A stretch of DNA of 64,000 nt from Streptomyces sp. NBRC 109706 (GCF_000974485.1 NZ_BBOM01000004.1:1116001-1180000); one strand, 5' to 3'; positions 17,855 to 27,152 are shown, numbered from the stretch's first letter. A program made the numbers and translations. The notes: generated from the sequence alone by a model not told the origin.

Positions 17855-18934
17855 ATGCAGCGCAGCAGCATCCGCCGGGCCTCCGCCGCCCTGCTCGCCC
17901 TCGGCCTCGGCGCCCTCACCGCCTGCGGCTCCGACGGTTCGGACAGTTCGGACGAGGGTTCGGGCGGCTCGGAGGTCGTGCTGGTCACCCACGAGTCGTT
18001 CCTGGTCTCCGACGAGGTGCTGGCGGCGTTCACCGAGGAGACGGGCTTCCGGGTGAAGCTGCTGCGGGCCGGTGACGCCGGGGTGATGGTCAACCAGGCT
18101 GTGCTGTCCAAGGGCAACCCGCAGGGCGATGTGCTCTTCGGCGTGGACAACACGCTGCTCTCCCGCGCCCTGGACGAGGGCGTCTTCGAGCCGTACGAGG
18201 CGGCCGGCCTCGACCAGGTGCCGGCCGAGCTGCGGTTGGACGACGAGCAGCGGGTGACGCCGATGGACACCGGCGACATCTGCGTCAACTACGACCGCGC
18301 CTACTTCGCCGAGCGCGGGCTGGAACCGCCGCAGACCCTGCAGGAGTTGGCCGAGCCCGAGTACGCCGATCTGCTGGTGGTGCAGAACGCCGCCACCTCC
18401 TCGCCCGGGCTCGGCTTCCTGCTGGCCACCGTCGCCGAGTTCGGCGAGGACGGCTGGGCGGACTACTGGGAGCGGCTGCGGGAGAACGGCGTCGAGGTGG
18501 TCGACGGCTGGGAGCAGGCGTACAACGAGCGGTTCTCCGGTGCCGGTCAGGGCGGTGACAAGCCGCTGGTGGTCTCCTATGCCACCAGCCCGCCGGCCGG
18601 GGTGGTCTACGGCGGGGACGAGCGGCCCGACGAGGCGCCCACCGGGGTTTCGACGGAGACCTGCTTCCGGCAGATCGAGTTCGCCGGTCTGCTGGACGGC
18701 GCGGCCAACCCCGAGGGCGGCAGGGCGCTGCTGGACTTCCTGCTGGGCCTCGAGTTCCAGGAGGACATGCCGCTGAACATGTTCGTCCACCCGGCGCGGC
18801 AGGACGCCGAGCTGCCCGAGGAGTTCACCCGCTACGCCGAGCCGGTGGAGAACCTGCGCGAGGTGGCGCCCGCGGAGATAGCGGAGCACCGTGAGGAGTG
18901 GATCGACGAGTGGACCGATCTGGTCGTCAGGTGA
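17855..18934 (+). CDS. thiB: Thiamine ABC transporter substrate-binding lipoprotein
   Basis: A 359-residue binding lipoprotein of the ThiB/iron-Fbp-like family, delivering thiamine or its phosphates to the permease. The signal peptide ends in the lipobox LTAC (Cys24), followed by an acidic Ser/Gly linker. Mature sequence starts VVLVTHESFLVSDEVL and includes GNPQGDVLFGVDNTLLSRA and SYATSPPAGVVYG, typical of thiamine-binding proteins. The TPP riboswitch directly upstream identifies the substrate class. The stop overlaps the permease start as GTGA. Confidence 0.92.
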   Translation: MQRSSIRRASAALLALGLGALTACGSDGSDSSDEGSGGSEVVLVTHESFLVSDEVLAAFTEETGFRVKLLRAGDAGVMVNQAVLSKGNPQGDVLFGVDNTLLSRALDEGVFEPYEAAGLDQVPAELRLDDEQRVTPMDTGDICVNYDRAYFAERGLEPPQTLQELAEPEYADLLVVQNAATSSPGLGFLLATVAEFGEDGWADYWERLRENGVEVVDGWEQAYNERFSGAGQGGDKPLVVSYATSPPAGVVYGGDERPDEAPTGVSTETCFRQIEFAGLLDGAANPEGGRALLDFLLGLEFQEDMPLNMFVHPARQDAELPEEFTRYAEPVENLREVAPAEIAEHREEWIDEWTDLVVR

Positions 18935-20571
18935 CCGGATCGAGGTTGACCAGGGCGGCACTGCTGGCGGTGCCGCTGCTGTTCTTCGGGGTCTTCTTCG
19001 GCTATCCGGTGGCCGCCATCGTGTCCAGGGGACTGGTGGAGGACGGGAGTTGGCAATGGGGCCGGCTCGGCGAGGTGCTGGGCGACGAGAGCACCGCGAA
19101 GGTGCTGTGGTTCACCTGCTGGCAGGCGGCGGCGTCCACCGCGTTGACGCTGGCCCTGGCGCTGCCCGGCGCCTATGTCTTCGCCCGGCTCAGCTTCCCG
19201 GGGAAGCGGCTGCTGCACGCGGCCGTCACCGTGCCCTTTGTGCTGCCCACGGTGGTCACCGGGGCTGCCTTTCTCGCCCTGCTGGGGCGCGGCGGCCTGT
19301 TGGACAGCGCGTGGGGGGTGCGTCTTGACGACGGGGTGTGGGCGATTCTGCTGGCCCATGCCTTCTTCAACTACGCGGTGGTGGTGCGGACGGTGGGCGG
19401 GCTGTGGGCGCAGCTCGACCCCCGGCAGGAGGAGGCGGCGCGGGTGCTGGGCGCCGGCCGCCTCACCGCGTGGCGGCGGGTGACGCTGCCGGCGCTGGTG
19501 CCTTCGGTGGCCGCCGCGGGGCTGATGGTCTTCCTCTTCACCTTCACCTCCTTCGGGGTGATCCAGATCCTGGGTTCACCCCGGCAGTCCACCCTGGAGG
19601 TGGAGATCTACCGGCAGACCGCGCAGCTGCTGCGGCTGTCCACCGCCTCGGTGCTCACCCTGCTGCAGTTGGCGGCCGTGGTCGCGCTGCTGCTGGCGCA
19701 CCGGCTGATCACCCGGCGGCGGGAGACGGCGCTCGCCCTCGTCGATCCGGCGTCCACCTCCCACCGGCCGCGCGGCGCCGCCCAGTGGTCGCTGCTGGCC
19801 GGGGTGTTGCTCTCCATCGGGCTGCTGCTGGCGTTGCCGCTCGGGGTGTTGGTGGAACGTTCGCTCTCCGGGCCCGACGGCTACGGCTTCGCGCACTACC
19901 GCGCTTTGGCGCACGCCGACGGCACGTTCCTGGTCGCGCCCTGGGAGGCGATCGGCAACTCGCTGCGCTTCGCCGCCGTCGCCACGGTGATCGCCGTGCT
20001 GGTCGGCGGCTGCGCCGCTGTCGCCCTGACCCGGCGAGCCGGCCGGCTGACCAGGGGGTTCGACGCGCTGCTGATGCTGCCGCTGGGCACTTCGGCGGTG
20101 ACGGTGGGCTTCGGCTTCCTGATCGCGCTGGACGAACCCCCGTTGGACCTGCGGTCCTCCTGGATCCTGGTGCCGCTGGCGCAGGCGCTGGTGGGCGTTC
20201 CGTTCGTGGTGCGGGTGCTGCTGCCGGTGCTGCGCGCGGTGGACGACCGGCTGCGGCAGGCGGCCGCGGTGCTCGGTGCCTCGCCCGCGCGGGTCTGGCG
20301 CGAGGTGGATCTGCCGCTGGTGTGGCGGGCGTTGCTGGTGGCGGCCGGTTTCGCCTTCGCCGTCTCGCTCGGCGAGTTCGGGGCCACGGTCTTCATCGCC
20401 CGCCCGGACGAGCCGACGCTGCCGGTCGCGGTGGCCCGGCTGCTGGGCCGCGCCGGTGAGCTGAACTACGGTCAGGCGATGGCGCTCAGCGTGATCCTGA
20501 TGCTGGTGTGCACGGCCGTGCTGCTGTTGCTGGAGCGGTTGGCGCCCAGTCGTTCCGCGGGAACCTTCTGA
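18931..20571 (+). CDS. thiP: Thiamine ABC transporter permease (fused two-domain)
   Basis: A 546-residue permease with two copies of the binding-protein-dependent transport domain fused in one chain, as in ThiP. About 12 membrane segments are expected. The two EAA loops that contact the ATPase are visible: EEAARVLGAGRLTAWRRV in the first half and RQAAAVLGASPARVWREV in the second. GTG 18931 overlaps the thiB stop by four bases. The stop shares a base with an ATG at 20571, so coupling to the ATPase gene is tight. Confidence 0.93.
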   Translation: MTGSRLTRAALLAVPLLFFGVFFGYPVAAIVSRGLVEDGSWQWGRLGEVLGDESTAKVLWFTCWQAAASTALTLALALPGAYVFARLSFPGKRLLHAAVTVPFVLPTVVTGAAFLALLGRGGLLDSAWGVRLDDGVWAILLAHAFFNYAVVVRTVGGLWAQLDPRQEEAARVLGAGRLTAWRRVTLPALVPSVAAAGLMVFLFTFTSFGVIQILGSPRQSTLEVEIYRQTAQLLRLSTASVLTLLQLAAVVALLLAHRLITRRRETALALVDPASTSHRPRGAAQWSLLAGVLLSIGLLLALPLGVLVERSLSGPDGYGFAHYRALAHADGTFLVAPWEAIGNSLRFAAVATVIAVLVGGCAAVALTRRAGRLTRGFDALLMLPLGTSAVTVGFGFLIALDEPPLDLRSSWILVPLAQALVGVPFVVRVLLPVLRAVDDRLRQAAAVLGASPARVWREVDLPLVWRALLVAAGFAFAVSLGEFGATVFIARPDEPTLPVAVARLLGRAGELNYGQAMALSVILMLVCTAVLLLLERLAPSRSAGTF

Positions 20572-20588
20572 TGGCTTGGGAGTCAGTT

Positions 20589-21668
20589 GTGAGTCTGCTG
20601 GAACTCGACGGGGTGAGCGTCCGCTACGGTGAGCGCGCCGCGCTGCGCTCGGTGGACCTCGGGGTGGCCGAGGGTGAGACGGTCTGTGTGCTGGGGCCGA
20701 GCGGCAGCGGCAAGTCCACGCTGTTGCGGGCGGTCGCGGGGCTGATTCCGGTGGCCGGCGGCACCGTTCGGCTGGCCGGCCGCGACCAGGCGGGGGTGCC
20801 GGCGCACCGGCGGGGGCTCGGGCTGATGTTCCAGGACCACCAGTTGTTCCCGCAGCGCGATGTGGCCGGCAACATCGCGTTCGGCCCGCGGATGCGGGGC
20901 AGCGGGAAGGCCGAGACGGCGCGTCGGGTCGCCGAACTGCTGGAGCTGGTCGGCCTGCCGGGCGCCGGCCGCCGCGCGGTGGCCACGCTCTCCGGCGGGG
21001 AGCAGCAACGGGTGGCGCTGGCCCGGGCGTTGGCGCCCGATCCCAGGCTGTTGATGTTGGACGAGCCGCTGGGCCAGCTGGACCGCGATCTGCGGGAGCG
21101 GCTGGTGCTGGAACTGCGCGAGCTGTTCGGCCGGTTGGGCACCACGGTGCTGGCCGTCACCCATGACCAGGGCGAGGCGTTCGCGCTCGCCGACCGGGTG
21201 GTGGTGATGCGGGACGGGCGGGTGGTGCAGGTCGGCACCCCGGTCGAGGTGTGGCGCCGCCCCGCGGACGCCTTTGTGGCGCGGTTCCTCGGCTTCCGCA
21301 ATGTGGTCGAGACCACCGTCGGCGACGGAACCGCCGCCTCGCCGTGGGGCCCGCTGCCGGTGCCGGCCGACACGGGCCGGGGGCCGCGCGAGGTGCTGGT
21401 GCGGCCCTCGGGGGTCCGGCTGACACCGGCCGAGGAGAGCGCCCTCACCGGCACCGTGCACGCGCGCACCTTCCGCGGCGACCATGTGCTGTTGCTGATC
21501 CGCCCCGAGCCGTCCGGGCCCCTGGTGGAGGCATCCTGTCCGCTGCGCGCCGCCCCCGAGGAGGGGGAGCGGGTGGGGCTCTCCTTCGATCCCGACGAGG
21601 TGGTGGTGCTGCCCCCGCGCCGGGACGGGGAGCCGACGGACGCTCAACTGCCGGGCGGGGCACGCTAG
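20589..21668 (+). CDS. thiQ: Thiamine ABC transporter ATP-binding protein
   Basis: A 359-residue ABC ATPase powering thiamine import. Walker A is GPSGSGKST near residue 34, the signature is LSGGEQQRVALARAL, Walker B is LLMLDEPLGQLD, and the switch histidine lies in AVTHDQGEA. About 110 residues after the ATPase domain resemble a TOBE-like regulatory domain. GTG 20589 is preferred because GGGAG is six bases upstream; ATG 20571, which overlaps the permease stop, would add six residues and is the main alternative. Confidence 0.9.
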   Translation: MSLLELDGVSVRYGERAALRSVDLGVAEGETVCVLGPSGSGKSTLLRAVAGLIPVAGGTVRLAGRDQAGVPAHRRGLGLMFQDHQLFPQRDVAGNIAFGPRMRGSGKAETARRVAELLELVGLPGAGRRAVATLSGGEQQRVALARALAPDPRLLMLDEPLGQLDRDLRERLVLELRELFGRLGTTVLAVTHDQGEAFALADRVVVMRDGRVVQVGTPVEVWRRPADAFVARFLGFRNVVETTVGDGTAASPWGPLPVPADTGRGPREVLVRPSGVRLTPAEESALTGTVHARTFRGDHVLLLIRPEPSGPLVEASCPLRAAPEEGERVGLSFDPDEVVVLPPRRDGEPTDAQLPGGAR

Positions 21669-21692
21669 AAAGTTCCTGAGAAGGTGAAAGTT
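21668..21692 (+). promoter_or_regulatory. Tandem GAAAGTT boxes before the GHL10 gene
   Basis: GAAAGTT occurs at 21668-21674 and again at 21686-21692, an 18-bp period. It lies in an unusually A/T-rich stretch between thiQ and the secreted glycosidase gene. The second box extends to GAAAGTTTTC. It may be a regulator-binding site or part of the promoter; no regulator is identified. Confidence 0.3.
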
Positions 21693-21764
21693 TTCGTCTG
21701 TACGGGGTGACGACGGCGAAGTAAATTGTCGCAGCAGTCGTCACACTCTCCTGGAGATCCCCCT

Positions 21765-23327
21765 ATGAGACGGACCCTGCTCACCCTTCTCGCCTGTCTC
21801 AGCCTGCTGTTCGGCGGCGCCGTGGTCGCCGCCCCGGCCCAGGCCGACCAGGCGCCGCCCGAACAGTGGCGCAGCTACTGGGTCGACGCCTTCAACGCCG
21901 GCATCTACAGCCCCGACCAGGTCAGCACGCTGATCGAGGACGCACAGGCGGTCAACGCCAACGCCCTGATCGTGCAGACCGCCCGCCGCTACGACTGCTT
22001 CTGCAACCGCGCCCTCTACCCGCGCACCGACGCCGCCATCGACCCCGCGCCCTACGACCCGCTGGACGAGGTGATCGAGCAGGCGCACGCGGCCGGCCTT
22101 GAGGTGCACGCCTGGGTGAACGTCAACACCCTCTGGAACAGCGCCACTCCGCCCACCTCGCCCGACCACGTCTACAACCAGCACGGCCCGACGGCCGAGG
22201 GCGCCGAGCGCTGGCTCAACAAGAAGGCGGACGGCACCGAACTGGTCGGCGCCAACGTCTATATCGACCCGGGCCACCCGGCGGCCGTCGACTACATCGA
22301 GTCCGCGGTGCGCAGCATCGTCCGCGAGTACGACGTCGACGGGATCAACCTGGACTACGTCCGCTACCCCGACGGCAGCTCGGAGACCACCCACAGCGAC
22401 TGGGGCTACAACGACGTCTCCGTCGCCAGGTTCCAGCACGCCACCGGCCGGGACGACGTGCCCGAGCCGGCCGACGAGCAGTGGTCGGACTGGCGCCGGG
22501 ACCAGGTCACCGGCCTGGTGCGCCGCCTCTACCTGGGCATCTGGGAGGAGAACCCGCAGGCCAGGCTCTCCATGGACGCCATCACCTACGGCCACGGCCC
22601 CAGCGCGGTCGGCGGGTTCGAGAACACCCGCACCTATGGCGAGGTCCTGCAGGACTGGGACGGCTGGCTGGACGAGGGGATCATGGACACCGTGGTGGCC
22701 ATGAACTACAAGCGGAACTGGGAGCCCGAACAGGCCGACATGTACAGCGAGTGGTCGGAGTTCCTGGCCGACGCCCAGGGCGACCGACAGGCCGTCAACG
22801 GGCCCGCGCTCTACCTCAACTCGGTGGCCGACAGCGTCCAGCAGGCCCGCGAGGCGCTGACCCCGACGGCGGCCGGCAACACGATCGCCGGCTGGAGCGG
22901 CTACTCCTACGCCAGCGCCTCCATCGACGTCCCCGACTCCACCCCCGAGGCCGAACGCGCCGCGCTGGCCGAGGCGTTGACCACCGGCGCCGACGCGCCG
23001 TTCGCCGACCGCGCCGAGGTGCCCGACATGGCGTGGAAGTCCACGCCGACCGACGGCCATGTCACCGGCGAGCTGGCGCTGCGGGACGGCACCGCGCTGG
23101 ACGGCGCCGAGGTCACGCTGATCCCGCTGGGCAGCGGCGAACGGCGGGTCGCCCGGGCCGACGGCTCGGGTTGGTTCGGCTTCGCGCATGTGCCGCCGGG
23201 GCACTATCTGGCGACGGTGACGCTGCCCGACGGCGTGGTCGGCGTCCCGGTGCTGCCGGTCCGGGTCGGCAGGGGCACCATCGCCGACACCCCGTTCCCG
23301 CCGTTCCTGGCCCTGCCCGGGGCGTGA
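21765..23327 (+). CDS. Secreted GHL10/DigH-like glycosyl hydrolase family protein
   Basis: A 520-residue secreted protein. The signal peptide spans residues 1-27 (cleavage after AQA). A TIM-barrel domain of the GHL10 (formerly DUF187) family follows at about 33-390, with RSYWVDAFNAGIYSP, the catalytic-type strand DGINLDYVRYPDG (Asp192, Asp197) and VVAMNYKRNW. A C-terminal beta-sandwich of the carboxypeptidase-regulatory type covers about 435-505 (GHVTGELALRDGTALDGAEVT). E. coli DigH of this family cleaves denuded peptidoglycan glycan strands. The target here, wall glycan or another polysaccharide, is not known. ATG 21765 follows CTGGAG. Confidence 0.85.
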   Translation: MRRTLLTLLACLSLLFGGAVVAAPAQADQAPPEQWRSYWVDAFNAGIYSPDQVSTLIEDAQAVNANALIVQTARRYDCFCNRALYPRTDAAIDPAPYDPLDEVIEQAHAAGLEVHAWVNVNTLWNSATPPTSPDHVYNQHGPTAEGAERWLNKKADGTELVGANVYIDPGHPAAVDYIESAVRSIVREYDVDGINLDYVRYPDGSSETTHSDWGYNDVSVARFQHATGRDDVPEPADEQWSDWRRDQVTGLVRRLYLGIWEENPQARLSMDAITYGHGPSAVGGFENTRTYGEVLQDWDGWLDEGIMDTVVAMNYKRNWEPEQADMYSEWSEFLADAQGDRQAVNGPALYLNSVADSVQQAREALTPTAAGNTIAGWSGYSYASASIDVPDSTPEAERAALAEALTTGADAPFADRAEVPDMAWKSTPTDGHVTGELALRDGTALDGAEVTLIPLGSGERRVARADGSGWFGFAHVPPGHYLATVTLPDGVVGVPVLPVRVGRGTIADTPFPPFLALPGA

Positions 23328-23373
23328 CGCCGGGCCGGCCCCCGGGCGCCCATGCCCGGGGGCCGGCGTCGGC

Positions 23374-24504
23374 TCAGCGGCGCGCGGCCAGGGTCAGCAG
23401 TTCGGCGGTGAGCCAGGCCAGTGGCCCGAAGACCGCCGCCAGCGCGGCGCAGCGCGCCGCGACCACCAGCCGCAGCGCCCGCCGTCCGGTGCCGACCCGC
23501 GTCAGGGCGGTCGTCGCCGGACGGCGTTCCACCCTGATCTGCTCGGCCACCGTGAGCACGCTGCCCAGCGTGCCGGCCGCGACCACCGCCAGGCCCAGCG
23601 ACCCGAAGAGCCCGAAGTCGCCGAGCGCGCCCAGGTCGCCGGCGGCCAGCGTGGCCGCCACCGTGACGGTGAGCGCCGCGACCGGCCGACCGAGCCGTCT
23701 GGCCTCCTCCGTCAACCCGCGCCCGGCGAGCAGCCGCAGCGCCCCCGGCTGGTAGGCGGCCAGCGCCTGCCCGGCCAGATAGACAAGGCCAGGGCCGGTC
23801 AGCACCACCCCGGCGGCGATCAGCAGCCAGCCGCCGACCACCCCGAAGGGCATGGTGTCCAACGGGGCGGGCAGCGGCAGCCAACCGTCCGCCGCCTCGG
23901 CCGTCGGCTCGCCGGCCAGCGTGCCGAGCGCCAGACCGCCGGCGATCAGCGCCGTGCCCCACGGCAGTCCGGCCGGCGCCGGCATCGCGGTCACCGTCGC
24001 GCCGCGCAGCCCGAGCGCGGAAGCGCCGGCCGCCGTCGCCGGGGCCACCGCCAGCAGCGTCAACGCGGCCCCCAGCGGCAGCGAACCGCCACCGTTCAAC
24101 GGACCGGTCGCGGCCCCGTCGAACGGCAACCCGGACAGATCGCCGCGCAGATGCAGAAAGAGCAGCAGGGCCAACGCGCTGCCCAACAGCCCGGCCACCG
24201 CCGTGGAGATCGCGGCCAGCACCGGGGTGCGCGCCGGGCCGAGGCCCGCGCTGTCCAGGCCCGACCGGGGCCGTGCCGTCGGATCGGCCCTCGCCACGGC
24301 CACCGCCAACTGCGCCGTGGCGGCCAGCGGCACCAGACACCACAGCAGCCGCAGCCCGGCGAGCCGGCCGTCCTCGGGATGAGCCGCGGCCCGCGCCAGG
24401 GCGCTGAGCAGCAGAAACCCCACGCCGGCCGCCGCCGAGGCGAGCAGCAGCCGACGGGCGAGCGCCGCCGGGTCGGAACCTCGGGCTAGCCGGAGAGCGA
24501 GCAT
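23374..24504 (-). CDS. ABC transporter-associated integral membrane protein (FtsX/MacB-like permease)
   Basis: A 376-residue protein dominated by hydrophobic Ala/Leu/Gly segments; about eight to ten membrane helices are likely. It starts with an amphipathic stretch MLALRLARGSDPAALARRLLLASAA, common in permeases partnered with MacB/LolD-type ATPases. It overlaps the end of the ATPase gene upstream by 19 bases, so the two form one exporter or lipid-handling unit. No substrate can be deduced. In many streptomycetes such proteins are annotated only as membrane proteins. Confidence 0.75.
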   Translation of the reverse strand: MLALRLARGSDPAALARRLLLASAAAGVGFLLLSALARAAAHPEDGRLAGLRLLWCLVPLAATAQLAVAVARADPTARPRSGLDSAGLGPARTPVLAAISTAVAGLLGSALALLLFLHLRGDLSGLPFDGAATGPLNGGGSLPLGAALTLLAVAPATAAGASALGLRGATVTAMPAPAGLPWGTALIAGGLALGTLAGEPTAEAADGWLPLPAPLDTMPFGVVGGWLLIAAGVVLTGPGLVYLAGQALAAYQPGALRLLAGRGLTEEARRLGRPVAALTVTVAATLAAGDLGALGDFGLFGSLGLAVVAAGTLGSVLTVAEQIRVERRPATTALTRVGTGRRALRLVVAARCAALAAVFGPLAWLTAELLTLAARR

Positions 24505-25205
24505 GTGACGTCATCCTCGACGGCTTCGGGGGCGGCGGTGGTGTGGCCGTCGACCAGGCTGAGCGTGCGATCCGCCAGGGTCGCGACCTCCGGGTCGTGG
24601 GTGGCCAGCACCACCGTGATGGCATGGGTGCGGCCCGCCGTGGTCAGGGTGCGCAGCACCTGCGCCCGGTCCGCCCGGTGCAGCGGGGCGGTGGGCTCGT
24701 CGGCGAAAAGCACCTCCGGCTTGTGCGCCAACGCCCGGGCCAGCGCGACCCGTTGGCGCTGCGCCTGGCGCAGCCCGGCGGGCCGGATCCTGGCGCAGTC
24801 GGCGATATCGAGGCGGTCGAGCCATTCGGTGACCGTCTTACGGGCCTGGCGTCCCGGCACGCCCGCCAGCAGCAGCGGCAGCGCGGCGTTCTCCCAGGCG
24901 GTCAGCTCGGGCACCAGCTGTGGGCTCTCCCCGACCCAGCCGAAGCGCTCCCGGCGCAGCCGGTCCCGCGAGGTCGGGGACAGCTCGTGCACCGGGACCC
25001 CGTTGAACCACACCTCCCCACCCTGTGGGCGGAGTTGGCCGCTCAGGCAGGACAGCAGGGTGGTCTTCCCCGCCCCGCGCGGGCCGGCGACGGCAAGGAT
25101 CTCGCCCTGGCGCACCCCCAGGGACACGCCGAGCAGGGCGGGTGAGCCACGGTGGGCGTACTCCAGATCGCGCGCCCAGAGCACGTGGTCGTCGGGTGGG
25201 GCCAT
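24486..25205 (-). CDS. ABC transporter ATP-binding protein with altered signature motif
   Basis: A 239-residue ATPase of the MacB/LolD type. Walker A is GPRGAGKTT (41-49), the Q-loop region is WVGESPQLVPELTAWENAALP, Walker B is EVLFADEP (164-171) and the switch histidine is in LATHDPEVA. The normal LSGGQ signature is replaced by LRQAQ (145-149), although the following QRVALARAL is perfect. The second GTP-contacting residues in the dimer may therefore be altered. It forms an operon with the downstream membrane protein. Confidence 0.85.
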   Translation of the reverse strand: MAPPDDHVLWARDLEYAHRGSPALLGVSLGVRQGEILAVAGPRGAGKTTLLSCLSGQLRPQGGEVWFNGVPVHELSPTSRDRLRRERFGWVGESPQLVPELTAWENAALPLLLAGVPGRQARKTVTEWLDRLDIADCARIRPAGLRQAQRQRVALARALAHKPEVLFADEPTAPLHRADRAQVLRTLTTAGRTHAITVVLATHDPEVATLADRTLSLVDGHTTAAPEAVEDDVTCSLSG

Positions 25206-25536
25206 GGATGGGGCACCTTCCGCTGGACTGGCCGGCCGTCGCCCCGCCCGCCGAACGGGAGGGCGTCCGGCCGTTCACGGCACCCCTGCACGCTGACACA
25301 CCCCCTTCCCCGAAGCCGAACGCGACGCGACCACCGGTGCGAAGAATCCTCCGGACGGTGTACGGGCCGGGGGAGCGGGTGCAAGAAGTTCCTCCGGGGC
25401 CATGTTTCGGTGGCGATTTTCCTGGATTGGGCCGCACATGGCGTCGGATCTATGGCCAGTGGCGGTGTTGTACCCGGGGGCCCTGGGCATAGGGTGAGCG
25501 TTCCAATCCATCGGACCGGGAAGGCAGGAGGGCTCC
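25206..25536. other. Divergent intergenic region with a possible promoter for the aldehyde dehydrogenase gene
   Basis: These 331 bases separate the leftward ABC pair from the rightward dehydrogenase. A possible promoter for the latter is TTGTAC (25468-25473), a 16-base spacer and TAGGGT (25490-25495). The ribosome binding site is AGGAGG at 25526-25531. No operator-like palindrome or RNA gene was recognised. Confidence 0.35.
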
Positions 25537-26970
25537 GTGAGCACCGAGCCGCGCCGCGTGCGCAACTACATCGACGGGGAGTTCCGGGAGGCTGCCGACG
25601 GGCGGGTCAGCGAGGTGGTCGACCCGACCACGGGCACCCCGTACACCACGGCGCCGCTCTCCGGCACCGCCGACGTGGACGCGGCGATGGCCGCGGCCGA
25701 GGCGGCCTTCCCCGCCTGGCGGGACGCCACCCCGGCGGACCGCCAGCTGGCACTGCTGCGCATCGCCGACGCGCTGGAGCGGAACGCCGACGAACTGCTG
25801 GCCGTCGAATGCCGCGACACCGGCAAGCCCCTGGAGCTGACCAGGGGCGAGGAACTGCCGCAGATGCTGGAGCAGATCCGCTTCTTCGCCGGCGCGGCCC
25901 GGATGCTGGAGGGCAAGTCCGCCGGCGAGTACCTGGCGGGTTTCACCTCCTTCGTGCGACGGGAGCCCGTCGGGGTCTGCGCCCAGGTGGTGCCGTGGAA
26001 CTACCCGCTGCTGATGGCCGTCTGGAAGTTCGCCCCCGCGCTGGCCGCCGGCAACACCGTCGTCCTCAAGCCGTCCGACACCACCCCCGCGTCCCTCTCC
26101 TATGTGGCGGGCCTGCTCGGCGAGATCCTGCCCAAGGGCGTCTTCAACGTGGTCTGCGGCGACCGGGACACCGGCCGGCTGATGGTGGAGCACCCCACCC
26201 CGGCCATGGTCTCCATCACCGGCTCGGTCCGCGCCGGCACCGAGGTCGCCACCAGCGCGGCGGCCGACCTCAAGCGGGTCCACCTGGAGCTGGGCGGCAA
26301 GGCGCCCTGCGTGGTCTTCGGGGACGCCGACCTGTCGGCGGCCGTCGAGGGCATCAGGGACGCCGGCTTCTTCAACGCCGGCCAGGACTGTACGGCCGCC
26401 ACCCGGGTCCTGGTGCACGCCTCCCGCTACGACGCCTTCGTCCAGGCGCTCACCGAGGCCGCCGCCGTGGTGCGCACCGGCGACGTCGCCGACCCCGACT
26501 GCGCCTACGGCCCGCTCAACAACGCCGACCATCTGGCGAAGGTCAGCGGCTTCGTCGAGCGGCTGCCCGCCCACGCCAAGGTGACCACCGGCGGCCACCG
26601 GGTGGGCGAGCGCGGCTACTTCTACGCGCCCACGGTCGTCGTCAACTGCGCCCAGGACGACGAGATCGTGCAGAACGAGGTCTTCGGCCCGGTGATCACG
26701 GTGCAGTCCTTCACCGACGAGGCCCAGGCGGTGGAGTTCGCCAACGGGGTCGAGTACGGACTGGCCTCGTCGGTCTGGACCAGGGACCACGCGCGGGCCA
26801 TGCGGATGTCCAAGGCGCTGGACTTCGGCTGCGTCTGGATCAACACGCATATCCCGCTGGTCGGTGAGATGCCGCACGGCGGCTTCAAGAAGTCCGGCTA
26901 TGGCAAGGACCTCTCCGCGTACGGGCTGGAGGACTACACGCGGGTCAAGCATGTGATGACCTCGCTGTAG
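25537..26970 (+). CDS. Gamma-aminobutyraldehyde dehydrogenase-like NAD(P)-dependent aldehyde dehydrogenase
   Basis: A 477-residue aldehyde dehydrogenase. Catalytic Glu251 (ELGGKAP) and Cys285 (NAGQDCTAATR) are in place, along with the cofactor-binding PWNYPLLMAVWKFAPALAAGN and the C-terminal GGFKKSGYGKDLS. The QDCTA form of the active site is characteristic of aminobutyraldehyde and betaine-aldehyde types that handle amino-aldehydes. gabT, a PucR regulator and a second dehydrogenase nearby suggest it converts 4-aminobutanal to GABA in putrescine catabolism. The substrate is inferred. GTG start after AGGAGG. Confidence 0.87.
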   Translation: MSTEPRRVRNYIDGEFREAADGRVSEVVDPTTGTPYTTAPLSGTADVDAAMAAAEAAFPAWRDATPADRQLALLRIADALERNADELLAVECRDTGKPLELTRGEELPQMLEQIRFFAGAARMLEGKSAGEYLAGFTSFVRREPVGVCAQVVPWNYPLLMAVWKFAPALAAGNTVVLKPSDTTPASLSYVAGLLGEILPKGVFNVVCGDRDTGRLMVEHPTPAMVSITGSVRAGTEVATSAAADLKRVHLELGGKAPCVVFGDADLSAAVEGIRDAGFFNAGQDCTAATRVLVHASRYDAFVQALTEAAAVVRTGDVADPDCAYGPLNNADHLAKVSGFVERLPAHAKVTTGGHRVGERGYFYAPTVVVNCAQDDEIVQNEVFGPVITVQSFTDEAQAVEFANGVEYGLASSVWTRDHARAMRMSKALDFGCVWINTHIPLVGEMPHGGFKKSGYGKDLSAYGLEDYTRVKHVMTSL

Positions 26971-27060
26971 CCTTGGCGGCTCGCCTTGAGCCACCGCGGC
27001 CGGCCCGGGGGCCTGCGGCCCCCGGGGCCGCCCGCGGACCGGCGCCCTGGGCGGGCGGCC

Positions 27061-27133
27061 TTGGGCGGTCTTGGGCGGCGTTGCCGGGTTACAGAGTTGC
27101 GGAGTTGTGAGCTTGCGGGGTTGCGGAGTTGCG
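27061..27133. repeat. Degenerate short tandem repeats before the main minisatellite
   Basis: Two small arrays lie here. TTGGGCGGYS is repeated at 27061 and 27071 with a partial copy at 27081 (10-bp period). Five 8-bp units related to GAGTTGCG follow at 27094, 27102, 27110, 27118 and 27126; the first and fifth are identical. The second array shares the 8-bp period, but not the sequence, of the large array 20 bp downstream. Confidence 0.8.
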
Positions 27134-27152
27134 ACTCCGGAGCGTTGCCTTT

